Shown here: piece by piece, positions 1-11,400 of the stretch | How positions within the stretch are numbered: the stretch's first letter is position 1 | How the letters are laid out: each line of letters opens with the position of its first letter | From: Mastigias papua | Lineage: Eukaryota > Cnidaria > Scyphozoa > Rhizostomeae > Mastigiidae | Length of the DNA: 64,000 nucleotides | Direction of reading: 5' to 3' | Assembly (NCBI GenBank): GCA_964019165.1 | Contig: OZ025272.1 | Location: forward strand, 11,208,531-11,272,530 | The notes under the pieces: generated by a model | Seen by the model: the letters and a program-made list of their open reading frames with translations, nothing else | The model's database searches: none | What the model was told of the DNA's origin: nothing | Made by a program: the position numbers and the translations under genes

Positions 1-153
1 TGTTTAGATTATTGAAATTTGCTTGTAAACTTCCTTTATAGACCATATGAAAATTCTTGAAACAAATCAAGTCAAACACCCAATCAAGTCAAGGACCCCA
101 GATTGTGTCTGTATGGAACTGTCAGAGGTTTAGCTAAAAGTATGCTGGAATGA

Positions 154-250
154 GCTTGGGAGTATCCAGAAAGTACGTACACCCAGAATCGCAAAATTCC
201 TTACCAATCCAGCCACCCTGTACGCACGAGTACTCTTTTGACCTAACCCA
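154..250 (+). repeat. Dispersed repeat copy (pair with 59228-59322)
   Basis: Roughly 95 bases align by eye with 59228-59322 on the same strand. Shared blocks include a TATCCA/GATCCA start, AAAGTACGTA, CCCTGTACG and CGAGTA followed by CTTTTGA. The two copies differ at many positions, so they are old. The family is not identified; it may be the end of a longer transposable element. Confidence 0.55.
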
Positions 251-754
251 CCCACCCACCCCTCGTACAAGTATACAAAGTTCTTCGTTGCTATTTCTTG
301 AGAAACGCTGCCAATTTGTAGCAACAGAGTTTCACAAAATGAGCGTAGAATTCATTAAATTGTCACTTTCCTGAAGTGATTGTGGTAATGTTTCCATTCC
401 GTGCCATTTTCCCGTATTTTCCCTCAGCTTGCACGATGGGTAGGCCTATTGGTAGAGCATGCATTCCATCGTGGTACCTTTGAACTGTACCAACTGACAT
501 ACCCTGTACAGATGAGATCTCTTTTTGACCTTAATCACCCATCAACCCTCAAAGCGTATGTGCTTTCTAAATGGTCCCTGGTCTGGATGACCAATATTTG
601 CATCCGTTTGCAATGAATACGACGAAGGGTAGTTGTCGCGGGATGTTCATTGCCAGAATGAAGTGTTGAGATTGTTAGCCGATAAGTCGTCTCGTGATGC
701 TGGAATGGCTCTATACTTTTAGTATATGTCCCAGTGGGTTAACCCCCATATTAA

Positions 755-1264
755 AATGTAAGCTTCCGTGTCTTTAAAATCTCTGAGAAAGGGGTTCAAT
801 TTCATACTTAACCTATATCATAGAAATTAGAAAAGGGGTGTTATTTTTAAAAAGATTAAAGATCTAAAAGGGATATTTTGAGGTTCAATTTCAACTTTCA
901 TCTCGTTGTTTTTCTATAATAAGAGACTAATTTCTGTTTTTTTATTCGCATAAATATTTACAAGACATACAAATACAAAAACGATACCACATGGAGCATG
1001 GAGTTACATAGCAACCCTGTAGCCATTACACATAAATAACTAAAAGAAAAACAATTAAACACAAATAAATAACTAAATAAAGTGTATCATTCACCCGTTA
1101 CACAACTCCTCCACCAGTGAGGGGGGAGGGGGGAACCTCAAAACTAATTTGGTCATTCAGAGACTAATTTCTTTCTGGTTTCGAAGAAAAAGAGAAGCAA
1201 AATTTGAATTAAAAATCAGAGAAAGGGGTTAATTTTCTAGAACCTCAGACACGGATGCTTACAC
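755..1264. mobile_element. Nonautonomous DNA element with TTAA flanks
   Basis: The ends are inverted: TGTAAGCTTCCGTGTCT on the left and, read inward from the right, TGTAAGCATCCGTGTCT (one mismatch in 17). Both ends abut TTAA (751-754 and 1265-1268), the target duplication of piggyBac-type and some other cut-and-paste transposons. An AGAAAGGGGTT motif follows near each end. No transposase ORF is present, so it is a MITE-like derivative. Superfamily assignment is inference from the TTAA flank. Confidence 0.55.
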
Positions 1265-1494
1265 TTAACAATGATAATTGACACACCGGAGTATGTGTAT
1301 GAATCGAAGTTCTGACGTTCATACTGGAAGACTCCGCCAAGCTTCTCAATACAAGTACCTGCTATAAATTTGTGTAATTCTCCTTTTGAAGTATCTCACG
1401 AAGGAATACCTTATGAGAAATCAGCCTTTGTTCTACTTAATGGCTGCTTTTTATAGTTACGTGAGATGATAGCAGTACCTTAAAGTCTGAGACG

Positions 1495-2922
1495 ATGGAA
1501 GAAGAAAAAGTAAGAGAGGATCCAAACGTTTCTCTTGGCAAGGCAGCTATCAAGAACTTTTGTGAGGCATCCACAATCCACGGTATTTCATCGATATTCT
1601 TAGCCAAGAATGTCGTAACAAGATTGTTCTGGATTGCAATGTTTCTATCTGTCTGCGGTCTCTTATTGTGGCAAATTTTGTTGCTAGTCAATAAAATTAA
1701 CAGTAATGACGTTGTAATGACAAGTAGAAGGGTGTCTGAAAATGAAATGGAATTTCCAGTGGTAATGTTGAGTAATGCAGATCCGTACAGTAAAGCAGCC
1801 CTCATGGAATTTCCACAGAGAGAGAACAATACAGGGAAAGTAGAGCATTTGAGAAATATTCTAAGCAATGTTTCAGTCAGTAGAGTAAGGGAAGTTGGTA
1901 GCCAGTTGAACTATTCCTGCTCGTTTGGTGGCACTAATTGCTTGGTTGAGGAATATGCGTTTCCTTGGATAGGTAATTGGTTGAGGTTCAATAATGATTT
2001 GACTTGGAAGCAAAGGAGTCCTGGTCCTGAGCATGGGCTTGAAATGAGTTTTGTAATTAATGAAAGTGATTACTCAAACACATTTGACAACGGACAAGGT
2101 GTTTTTGTGAACATTGGTAAAAACCGCTTTGTTACCTATTCATTGCAACGCAACAAAGGAATCCTAGCTGCACCCGGAACATTAACAAAGATTAGCATGA
2201 AAAAAAAGAAAATCGTACGTTTGCCATATCCTTATCCTGACAACTGTGAAAAGGAAACTGATGTGAAAGAAATGAAAGGATTTCATTTCAAATTTCCTCT
2301 ATTACGATTCTATTCTGTAGATTTCTGTAGATTTCTATCTATGTTCAGAAATCAAATGTTGACTTGTGGCGTTGTTGATCCAGAATACAAGTTTATCGTT
2401 GATGGATACGTTGTAGCTGAAAAGTCAAATTTGTCCTTTAACATCTCTGGTAGTAAGAGTGAAGTTGAAATTACTCGTAATTGCTTGAAAAGAGCTGCAG
2501 CTGAAAACATTAAAAGCGACTGCAGACCTCCTTGTGCTGATGAAGAGTTTGAATTTACTATTTCTTATTGGCGTTGGCCATCAACTGAGGAAGCCAAGGA
2601 AAAATTAAGAGTTTTGAAGACTAGCGGACCGAGAGCGAGCAGTTATCAAAACTGGACATTGGACAGCATTTACAAGAATATGCTTAAGATTGAGATTTAT
2701 TTCAGTGACTTTGACATAGAGGTATTGGAACAGAGGCCAGCATATGGCTACATAGATTTTGCAAGTGACATTGGAGGCCAGATTGGCTTATGGATTGGTG
2801 CGTCTGTTTATTCGGCATTTGAAGTTTGGTCTCTTTTAGTTAGCCTTACTTATTACCTGTTTCGATCAGCATGCAGAGGAAGTTCAGTAAATGTAAGAAC
2901 CACGGAGAATATGGAGCTATGA
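1495..2922 (+). CDS. DEG/ENaC (amiloride-sensitive sodium channel family) subunit, intronless
   Basis: A 475-residue single-exon ORF for a two-transmembrane trimeric cation channel subunit of the plasma membrane. Visible family features: an N-terminal His-Gly gating motif (residues 29-30, in STIHGIS); TM1 at about 43-65; a large extracellular loop rich in cysteines and Asn-X-Ser/Thr sites; then TM2 with GLWIGAS (431-437), holding the Gly-X-Ser selectivity filter, followed by a hydrophobic stretch to about 455 and a short cytoplasmic tail of about 20 residues. Length is at the short end of the family's usual range of about 500 or more. The start was chosen because the HG motif sits about 30 residues in, as in relatives. 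Ligand (acid, peptide or constitutive) cannot be told. Unlike the four conserved genes nearby it has no intron, so it may be a retrocopy or belong to an intron-poor expansion. No frame break is seen. Confidence 0.9.
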   Translation: MEEEKVREDPNVSLGKAAIKNFCEASTIHGISSIFLAKNVVTRLFWIAMFLSVCGLLLWQILLLVNKINSNDVVMTSRRVSENEMEFPVVMLSNADPYSKAALMEFPQRENNTGKVEHLRNILSNVSVSRVREVGSQLNYSCSFGGTNCLVEEYAFPWIGNWLRFNNDLTWKQRSPGPEHGLEMSFVINESDYSNTFDNGQGVFVNIGKNRFVTYSLQRNKGILAAPGTLTKISMKKKKIVRLPYPYPDNCEKETDVKEMKGFHFKFPLLRFYSVDFCRFLSMFRNQMLTCGVVDPEYKFIVDGYVVAEKSNLSFNISGSKSEVEITRNCLKRAAAENIKSDCRPPCADEEFEFTISYWRWPSTEEAKEKLRVLKTSGPRASSYQNWTLDSIYKNMLKIEIYFSDFDIEVLEQRPAYGYIDFASDIGGQIGLWIGASVYSAFEVWSLLVSLTYYLFRSACRGSSVNVRTTENMEL

Positions 2923-5466
2923 ACCCTTGAAATGTCCTATTGATGCAAGCAATTTGCTTGTGTTTTCTGGGGCCTCTTACAAACACTTTTGCAGCCTCCA
3001 TAGATTGAAGAAGGATTTGATTTGTATGAGGCTGTCATAGAAAAACTGCCAATATGGTGCTGATGAAAAAGCTTTAGGAAAAACGTAATATCGCAAGAAG
3101 ATACTTGCTCCTCCTCAACCTGAAAAACTCATGTCAGCAATTTTCCACTGACTCCAAAATATTAAATCTCGGCTTTAAAGAGGCTCCAAATATTGAGTCC
3201 CTTTATTGTGGAGATCCCACGTATTGTTGCAAATTTTGAAGTTTATATCTTCAAATCCTTTATTGTATTATGCTTTAATTCATTTCAAATGAGTAGATAC
3301 TATGCACTGTATGACTCACAAGCGTGCACTGAAGATCCTTATAAAGAGACTATGAACAAACCTTTGAGGAACTTTTAAATGGGGATAATGAGAAACAGCA
3401 TTAAAAAAGAACCTATTAACTCTTATGGCTGAGTTCTACAAAATAGCCAATCATCTCAATCCTGAGTACATCAAGGAATTTTTTGATAAGAGATACATAT
3501 TGTTTTATAAGAAATAAGTATATAAGAAACCTAGTACTAGACACTCTAAAATTTAAGAAACTTTTAGAACTACAAGGAAAGAGAGAAGAAACTTTATAAC
3601 TTTCTGTGCCATTTTTCACAGTTTCAAATACTCCCATTTTCCTCCACGGATTTAACAAGTTACTACTACAGTATATTTTATGTGCTAAGCCATATGAGCA
3701 CTAAAAAGACAACATTTTACATTTTGTTTTCGTTTCCGATGCTTTTTTTCATTAAATTAAGAAACTGTTGAGAAACTTTTAGAACTAAAATGCGGCCAAA
3801 ACTAAAAAATGTTTACTATTTTAATAGTACTAGCATACTAGGCCGTGAGCCAGGTCTCTTATGAAAAACTTGTATGTTACCTTTCGTGATAACAAGTGCG
3901 CAAGGTGCCTTCAGTGAGTTCTCGGCACTATGGAATGAATTCTCTATCTCTAGAGGGAATCTAGTGTGAAACACCCTCAATTATAATGGAAAGTTAAGAA
4001 TTTTTACAATGAAGTTTTAGAAGACATGCACTACATGAATGGGAGTAATCGTTCCTTCTGCATCTGCACACAATTTTACGATTCTTTCCGTTATTATAGC
4101 TATGCTTTAAACAGTTGGTAGTAGTAAGCTTCTGTTGCCTAGATATAAGCCTGCTGTAAATGAGTTTATGAATATGCACTGTTCAATCTCAAACCCCAAA
4201 TAATGGCATGCCTCCGGAACTGAATGGTAGGTTTTAGCCCCTCGGGTTTAAAAACATGAATTCTATTGGTATTTTTACTTATATTGTGTCCCATTGTCGT
4301 ATTTCTGTTTCTGGACTACTATCATATCTCTCTCAAATTCACAGTAAAACTCAACTTTTTACATCAAGTTTTCTCATTGCCTGAGACCTATTGGCTGCGG
4401 GAGTAGCTTGAATGCAATGTAACTTAAAGAACTTTTTGATTGTAGTCCCTTGTAGGAACCTATTATGATTCGTGGTATCAAAATATGGTGCCTTCATCAC
4501 CTCAATGTAATGTCTGCTCATCAATCTTGCATATTTCATTTACTTACATCTATTATGCTACCAGTTACAAGAGATGTAGTATTGTCTTCTTGCTATTTAT
4601 TTGTTTATTTGTTCATTCCCGACAAATGAATGCTGGTGGACTATTTTCACTAAGTTTGGTGTAGCTTACCAGTAATGTCCTCGTCTCGTATTCTCAAGCA
4701 TTATTTTGCTCAGAATATACCCAAAGTAGCCCGATAAGTTGTTCAATAAACAGGATTTAAAGTTTCACTTGTGATTTATTTTAATGCAATTTCGCATCAT
4801 TACATCATTATAGTCGCTATAAAATCTGGTAAGGAGCTAGGTTCTAATTTGAAGGCCAGAGCTCTGGTGACATCCTTTCTGAATCATAGCAATATTTTCG
4901 AAGCAAGAGGCATCTTCACAGCTATGTATTGATCTGTCTAATCACTGTGTAACATTTCCATATGTACAAGATTCATTTAGCTACTGGAGACCATCAGCAG
5001 CTTTTCCTAAGATGCATTTGTATGCAGTTGGATCTTTGAAAACAAATCCCAGATTGGCACCTGCCACTTCTGTAATAATCGTCCTGTAGATAAATATCTT
5101 CGGAATGTTGAAATGAAAAGTAGATAAAAACATACGAATGCATCTAAATTCACCTGTTTTGTTTTTCAACTTAGTGTCCTTTGTAGTGTTAATGCTTGTT
5201 CTTTGGAGAATTAGACTAGCGGGAAATGCATCATTTCGCTCAGATAACAGAAGGATTTTGATAAGAAGCATCAGATGGAAAAGTAACTTTGTAATTATCA
5301 GTTGGCGATCGGCAGCGGACAAGTTCTAATTTTTTCACCTGGCATGTCTTTTCAGGTGCCCCATTTATACGCTTCGTCTCGTTTACAATCGTGACTTAAT
5401 CTCATATAGAGACTACTATCTAGGCCCTGTGTGCAAGCATGCGACTGTGAAGTGAATACGATAGAA
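2923..5466. other. Intergenic region between channel gene and TMEM161
   Basis: About 2.5 kb with no recognisable coding region. The short ORFs on both strands have no family motifs. A short direct repeat (AGAAACTTTTAGAACTA) occurs near 3555 and 3772. The 3' UTR of the channel gene and the promoter and 5' UTR of TMEM161 must lie at the two ends, but I cannot place their limits. Confidence 0.5.
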
Positions 5467-8400
5467 ATGGTAAGAGTGAATTTTTTTAGTGCTACCTGCG
5501 ATTCTAATGAAGTATTCTATATCATGCAATGCAATTTTATTAAAACTTGGCTACGATTCTGACTTTTTTGCTCATCACCAGGCAATCCTTGGCATTCAGT
5601 TTGTCATAAGCCTTACAGTTGCGTTGGTTATGCAGAAGCTCTCTCCCTACTATTCGCTTGCAAGATGGATCATGTGCAATGGGTAAGCAACTCATCGTCA
5701 TGTATAGCGAGTTTCTAGGTACTAAGTGCACTGTCTTTTATACAAGTGACATAAAGAAGAAAGATATTGTTTTGTAAACAAACAAATGCAGACTCATAAG
5801 AAATCCTTGGCTTAGTATTTACCTCGTCAGCCATCCTCATGTTAGTCAAAGACATTACGTTTACTAATCCAGGGCTCGGAAACTGGATAAATTTTGTAAT
5901 TATGTTTGGAAGGCATAATTTTATTTCTGAGAGAAACTAAATTTATCACTTTTGTTAATGTATTTACATTTTAGGTTATACAGGTTCCTACATCCTTCCA
6001 ATGAAACGCTGAAAATGCTAGCTGGAAGGATAGTGGCAAAACCACAGAAAGGAAAGCGAGCCCAAGAATCCAGGTATTTATCCATTTGACACATAACTTT
6101 ATGAGCAAACCAATATATGTGCATTGTTTTCTGGTCAGAGAGATTTTGTGTCTAAGAGCACACATCAGATCATAGCGTAAAAGAAATCCCTTGGTGCCAT
6201 CAGAAATTGGTGGATGTTAAGAAGACATATCACTAAAGCTCCCATAATTCATACATCAAACAAAAGTACTTATCATGGACATTAAGAATGTGCAATAAAA
6301 GTTGCAAAATATTTCAGTCAAGACACCTATCTTGATTTGAATATTTGTGGTGCCAAACTATACTTATGAAGGCCAGTTGCTGGAGAAAGACATGAAGGGT
6401 ATGTTTTTTTTGTCATATTGAGGACAACTGCCTATGCCTGGTAGGTGATGTAAGTGTTTAAAAAGACCTATCAGGTTTTAGGTAATCTGTTAGACATTTG
6501 TATTTTTTTGATGGTTATAACTTGCATCTTAGAAGTAGTAAATATGGTAAGGGGTGCAAATTGAGTGAGTAATTTGTTGCTGTAACTCTGTTTACATTTG
6601 GTATTCTTCAAATTTTGTTGCATATTCTTAATGTCCATGATACATATTTTCATTTGATTTATTTATTATGGGGATTTTCAGTGATACACCTCAATAGCAT
6701 CTATGCAGAAAATTTTGCCATTAAATTTTTAATATTTATAAATTTGTTCACAAAATTTGGATATGAATGAGATTAGCATTGATTTTGTTGTCAGAAAGCA
6801 ACCAAATGGTGTTCCATCAAACCCAAGGGCAATAGAAACCTTTACAATCCCATGCAGTTTGGAAGTCACTCTTGAGAAGGCAAAAGTAAGGCTTTTTGAA
6901 GTGTCTTTTTTTATGAATGTTTTAAATGTTGATGGAAATACATATTAATTAGCTGAGTTACTGCTTGAGTTTTTAAATAATTGCCAATGATACCCATGAT
7001 TCAAAGGCTAATCACTTTAATAAACTTTTATGGTATGGCTTCCTTTGTGTTAAGTAGTTTGCAAACCCATTGGATTGTCACCACAGACATTCTATTTTGT
7101 GTGATAGTTAACAAACAGTTCTCTTAGAGTTGAAATTTACCATAGTGTCAACTCTAGTCTTACCCCCAGGTTTATCCCATACAGTCTCTGTGAATCACAG
7201 TTATGCTTGAGTAATATACAGATAAAATCCAAAACTAGTTGTTAGACTTGCTAGTGAGAAGTCATGGACCAGTAAGATGGAAAGTGTAAGGGCCTGGTGG
7301 GGGATTTTCCACTATTTTGTGCATTAAAAGATCCATTGATGTAAATCCCAACTAAATGAATTACCTGTCTACTTTCAGATTGAAGAAATTGACCTGTATT
7401 CCCAACATCGGTATGAGGAATATCGTTGGTTAATTGATTTGAGCCTTTGTGCATTTGTTGTATACACATGTGTGGAAGCAGCAGTCCTATGGAGACAAGA
7501 AGTCAGAGCACAAGAATTCAACCTCAGTCTTGTATGGTGCCTTATTGTTGTCTTTTTTGCGGTGTATCCTTTAAGTGTAAGCTCCAAACTGTTCCTTGCA
7601 TCCTGCTGATATTGCTGATAACTTCCACATTTTTAATTTTATGGTGTTTTAAATTGCATGCCTACCTATTGGTAGAGCTAACATCATTTTACTCTAGTCC
7701 TAGTGGCAAAATAACCTATTTTGTTATGAACATTTAGATCAAGAGAATTTCCTGTAGCCTTATGCACCTTTCTATGCAATAATTTCGCACCACGTTAAAC
7801 AGTTATGCCACACCATTCTTAACATGATCATTAGAAAAGAGCTTGGCTTGCTAACAGTAGCATACTGGCATGGTGAAGACTCCGGCGAGAGATCGATGTG
7901 TATTTCGTTTGGATTATTCTTCTTTATTCTTGCCATGGGCGTTCTTGTTGTTGATGAATCTGTTCTTGAATTCGGCTTGGAACATGGTAAGTATCGGTAT
8001 TCTGCCTCTTAGTCAATTACAGAATTATACTAACGTAGTTATACAAACACAAAATTCGACGCCGAATTCATTTTCCACTATCATTCACCCGAAAAATTTA
8101 GGACGAATTACCAATCAGGTCCCATAACTTGTTATGTAACGGCATTTGGCGCCAATGTCTGCTAGGATTTTATATGCTTTCATATGTGGCGCATGGTTCG
8201 AAGTGTCTTGAGAAAAATTGTCGACTTGTAGCCATGAGCAGTTTTGCTGTATGGTACTTAACTACTGTTATTGCAGCGGGTACAAAGCGTTTTACTCTTG
8301 CATAGATTGCTTAGTAGAAAATTGAGTGAGGGTAACAGAAAATTGCATCTACACTGTAGTAAAAATTTGATGGAATGGAGTTGTCTGACATTTCACCTGA

Positions 8401-11400
8401 TATTTCAAAGCCCGAATTTGGACTGATTCCAAACCTTACATCATCTGCTAGAATGGGATGTTGATTGGCTGGGACATTCCGGGAAAGTTTGATTCGTCCT
8501 ACGAATCTGAATGGTTCAGTTTAGGATGAGCTGCGTTCGGGTGCGATTTCCGACCGTTCGTATCCTGAAGGCCCATTTCCACTTAGATTCGCACTTCGCA
8601 TTTCGGAACCGAACTCTTTGTTCCCAGTTCATATTCGAACATTTTGCGATGTGCGACTGGGACAATAAGTTTGTCGATGTTTTGTGGACTGGGAACAATA
8701 AGTTCGCGTGCGAAATGCGAAATCCAAATGTAAGTGGAAGTGGGCCTTAACAGAGAACAATGGATTTCCATCCGAAAGGGCCTTGACGAAGCAGTTTTAA
8801 CCGAGTATTGTTTCAACTGGACTAAGTAGAAATGCCTGGAATTGTCAAATAAGTTTTATGGAAGCATTGCTTTCTTTTTCTGTTATTGTTCTGGTCTTAT
8901 AATTTATTGTGAAGCTGCGTTTTGCACCGCAACCAAGGGCTATGCTAGTCGTGCATGAAGTTACCAGCATTTCTGAGCTATTTGCAGACAACTGTATTTT
9001 GAATCATTTCGGTTAAAGATGAGCTGGTCCGTTTTTGTATCATTGAGTGTGAGACTATGTTGACTTGAAGTGACTTAAAATGTATCCCATATTTGTATAA
9101 AGATTGTACAATTGTACAGTGTAATTATCCTCACTCAACTTGACGGGAGCAGTTCATTGCCAACAGTTGAAAGGACATGTGAGGTAAACTTCTCAATATA
9201 CCCTCATCAACGAATTTGTGTTTTTCTGACAGGATACGAACAGTTCACGAATAATTTGTTGTCTTGTATGAAAGAGCTTGGATTCACAACAGGGTTTGTA
9301 TGCGTTATGTATATGTTGAATTGTGACTAATGGCAAGGCGTAGTTTTGGCAGATCTTGCGACTTCACATGATTATATTACTAATGATATTCATAGTTATT
9401 ATTAGTATTATTAGTATATTATTAGTTTCTATGCTCTTTATTATCTTTTTACAGACCAAGCCCTGCACGTAGCTCAATTTCCATACCATAGCGATCTAAC
9501 ACATGCATAGTGTACAACCATAATATACTGACGTGTACCTTTGTTTTATAGTCATGGTGTACTCGCTTCGAATTCTACTCCAATACATTTTATATCTTAG
9601 CTTGTCAACGTTTAATGTAAATTGACTCCCATCCATCAGTACTTGTTCTTTAACCCATTCTTTTACTGGTTGATTGCTACCTCATTTTATGTCTGACTCG
9701 ATCTTTTCTCATCACTGACAACTTCAACAGGGAGCCGCCTCCGTTGTGGTCTTTCAAACTTGTGTTAGCCGTGACTTCGGGAATACTTGGTGCATGTATT
9801 GGTTTCCCTGGACTCCGATTGGCCAACATGTATCTCGACAGTTTAAGTTATCATCAATACCAGCCCCATTGGCAGTAAGTTAAATATGCTATTTGCTCTT
9901 TATTAAACGGCTGAGCTTTTTTAGGATTCCTGAGATATTCATAGAGAGGTTTAGCCACTTTTGTTTGGGCCAGATCATTGACGCGGACTGACCCGAGGCG
10001 CTATTCACTCGAGAGACCCGGCTCTGTTCTTGACAAATGGTTATTCCACTCTGAGACATTATCTTCAAAACACGGCGACAAATCAAGAGTTCCTCTAAAA
10101 TCCTTCATTATATTTCTTATTATATTTCATATTTTCATATATTTTTATATTTAATTCTTTTAAGGCGGATGTTAACAATCCGTTGCAGATGAAATTGCTT
10201 GTAACCAACTAGACGCTGTTTATTTTCTCGTGGGACAGGGTCGCTGAGCGCAGGGTTAGAGTCAGTCCTAGATTTTGTTTGTTTCAAATACTATGGTGTC
10301 TCTACCGACGAAATATATGAAAGAATCGTCATTTTTACTGCGTACGTGATCACACTTCCGGTTTTAGACACTGTTGAGTCGTAAGGGGTTTGTACGCAAA
10401 GCGTTCAATGTTTTCCTTTATAATTTCTCTCCCATACGCAATGCCGGAAATTTTATTGCATATTCTTGACTTAGGCAGTGAGCACTTTCAAATGATATAT
10501 AGTATATGCGAAAATTCCGTGCAACGGATTGTTAACATCCGCCCTTTTGAGGAGGGTAGCCCTTCAACCGGAGCTGATTTTCGAGAGGCTTTCCGTTAAG
10601 ATAAAGTACTTTTGAAACAAATAAGAACCTATACTGAAACTTGATTTTCCCTCATGTTGCTCATAAGAGTAGCTCTTTAAATGAATTTAATGACTTTATT
10701 TCCTTTTTTCTTTTATAGAATATTGCTTCATGCGGCATTTTTGTCGCCACTGATTCCCATTCTTGCCTGGTTTCGTCCACTCGCCAGGGCAAATTTGGTA
10801 CAAGTTGGAAAATCACCTAACAACCAAGCGTGGTAAGGAACACTCTGAAATGGAGTCGGATACCCTCTGAGAAAGAGGAGTTTTATGTCATAACTCGCGG
10901 GAACTCTTTCCTTGTTAATTCTTCATTTTTAATGAAGATGCCGAATGAAATGTGTCGAACACTTAAATAGAGGTGTGGCTGTGGCCTCGCATAATTGAGA
11001 AGATAGCTGCGATGAAGATATTGCAATGCTGTAGTTTAGGAAAGTTGTGTAAAATTCGATGACCAGCTCTCTGATCTTTATTTGCATGCAATATAACTCT
11101 GCTATGTCCGACATTAGTTTGCATTTATTTGGTTCTACGAAAACAGATTTTGGAGATACCCCCAAAAAACAATTTTTAAGTTTAAAAAAAGTTTTTTATC
11201 CACATACATATCTTTCCATTTAGCAATAAAATGTAGATTTTTCGGCAAATTGTAAGTTTGTATTCTGAGAAATTTTAGCACGGGAATTCGCACAAGTCTA
11301 TTTAACTCGTGAATGACATTTGCTCCGTGTTCTAGAAACATTCTTCCAAACGAGGGTACTTTTGTCTTCAGTTCATGAATAAATTCTTATCATTGGTTTT

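Larger units (their letters stand above)
1..1494. other. Upstream region without a recognised gene; repeat-derived
   Basis: No ORF here resembles a known protein. About 154-250 matches a second copy near 59228-59322 (both carry AAAGTACGTA followed by an ACCCTGTACG block), so it is a dispersed repeat. A TTAA-flanked inverted-repeat element occupies 755-1264. A G-rich patch lies near 1120-1133. The channel gene's promoter should lie at the right end, but I see no distinctive element. Confidence 0.5.

Noticed and set aside
4981..5322. 113-residue minus-strand ORF upstream of TMEM161
   Set aside because: No motif, signal or splice context suggesting a gene; composition is that of intergenic DNA.
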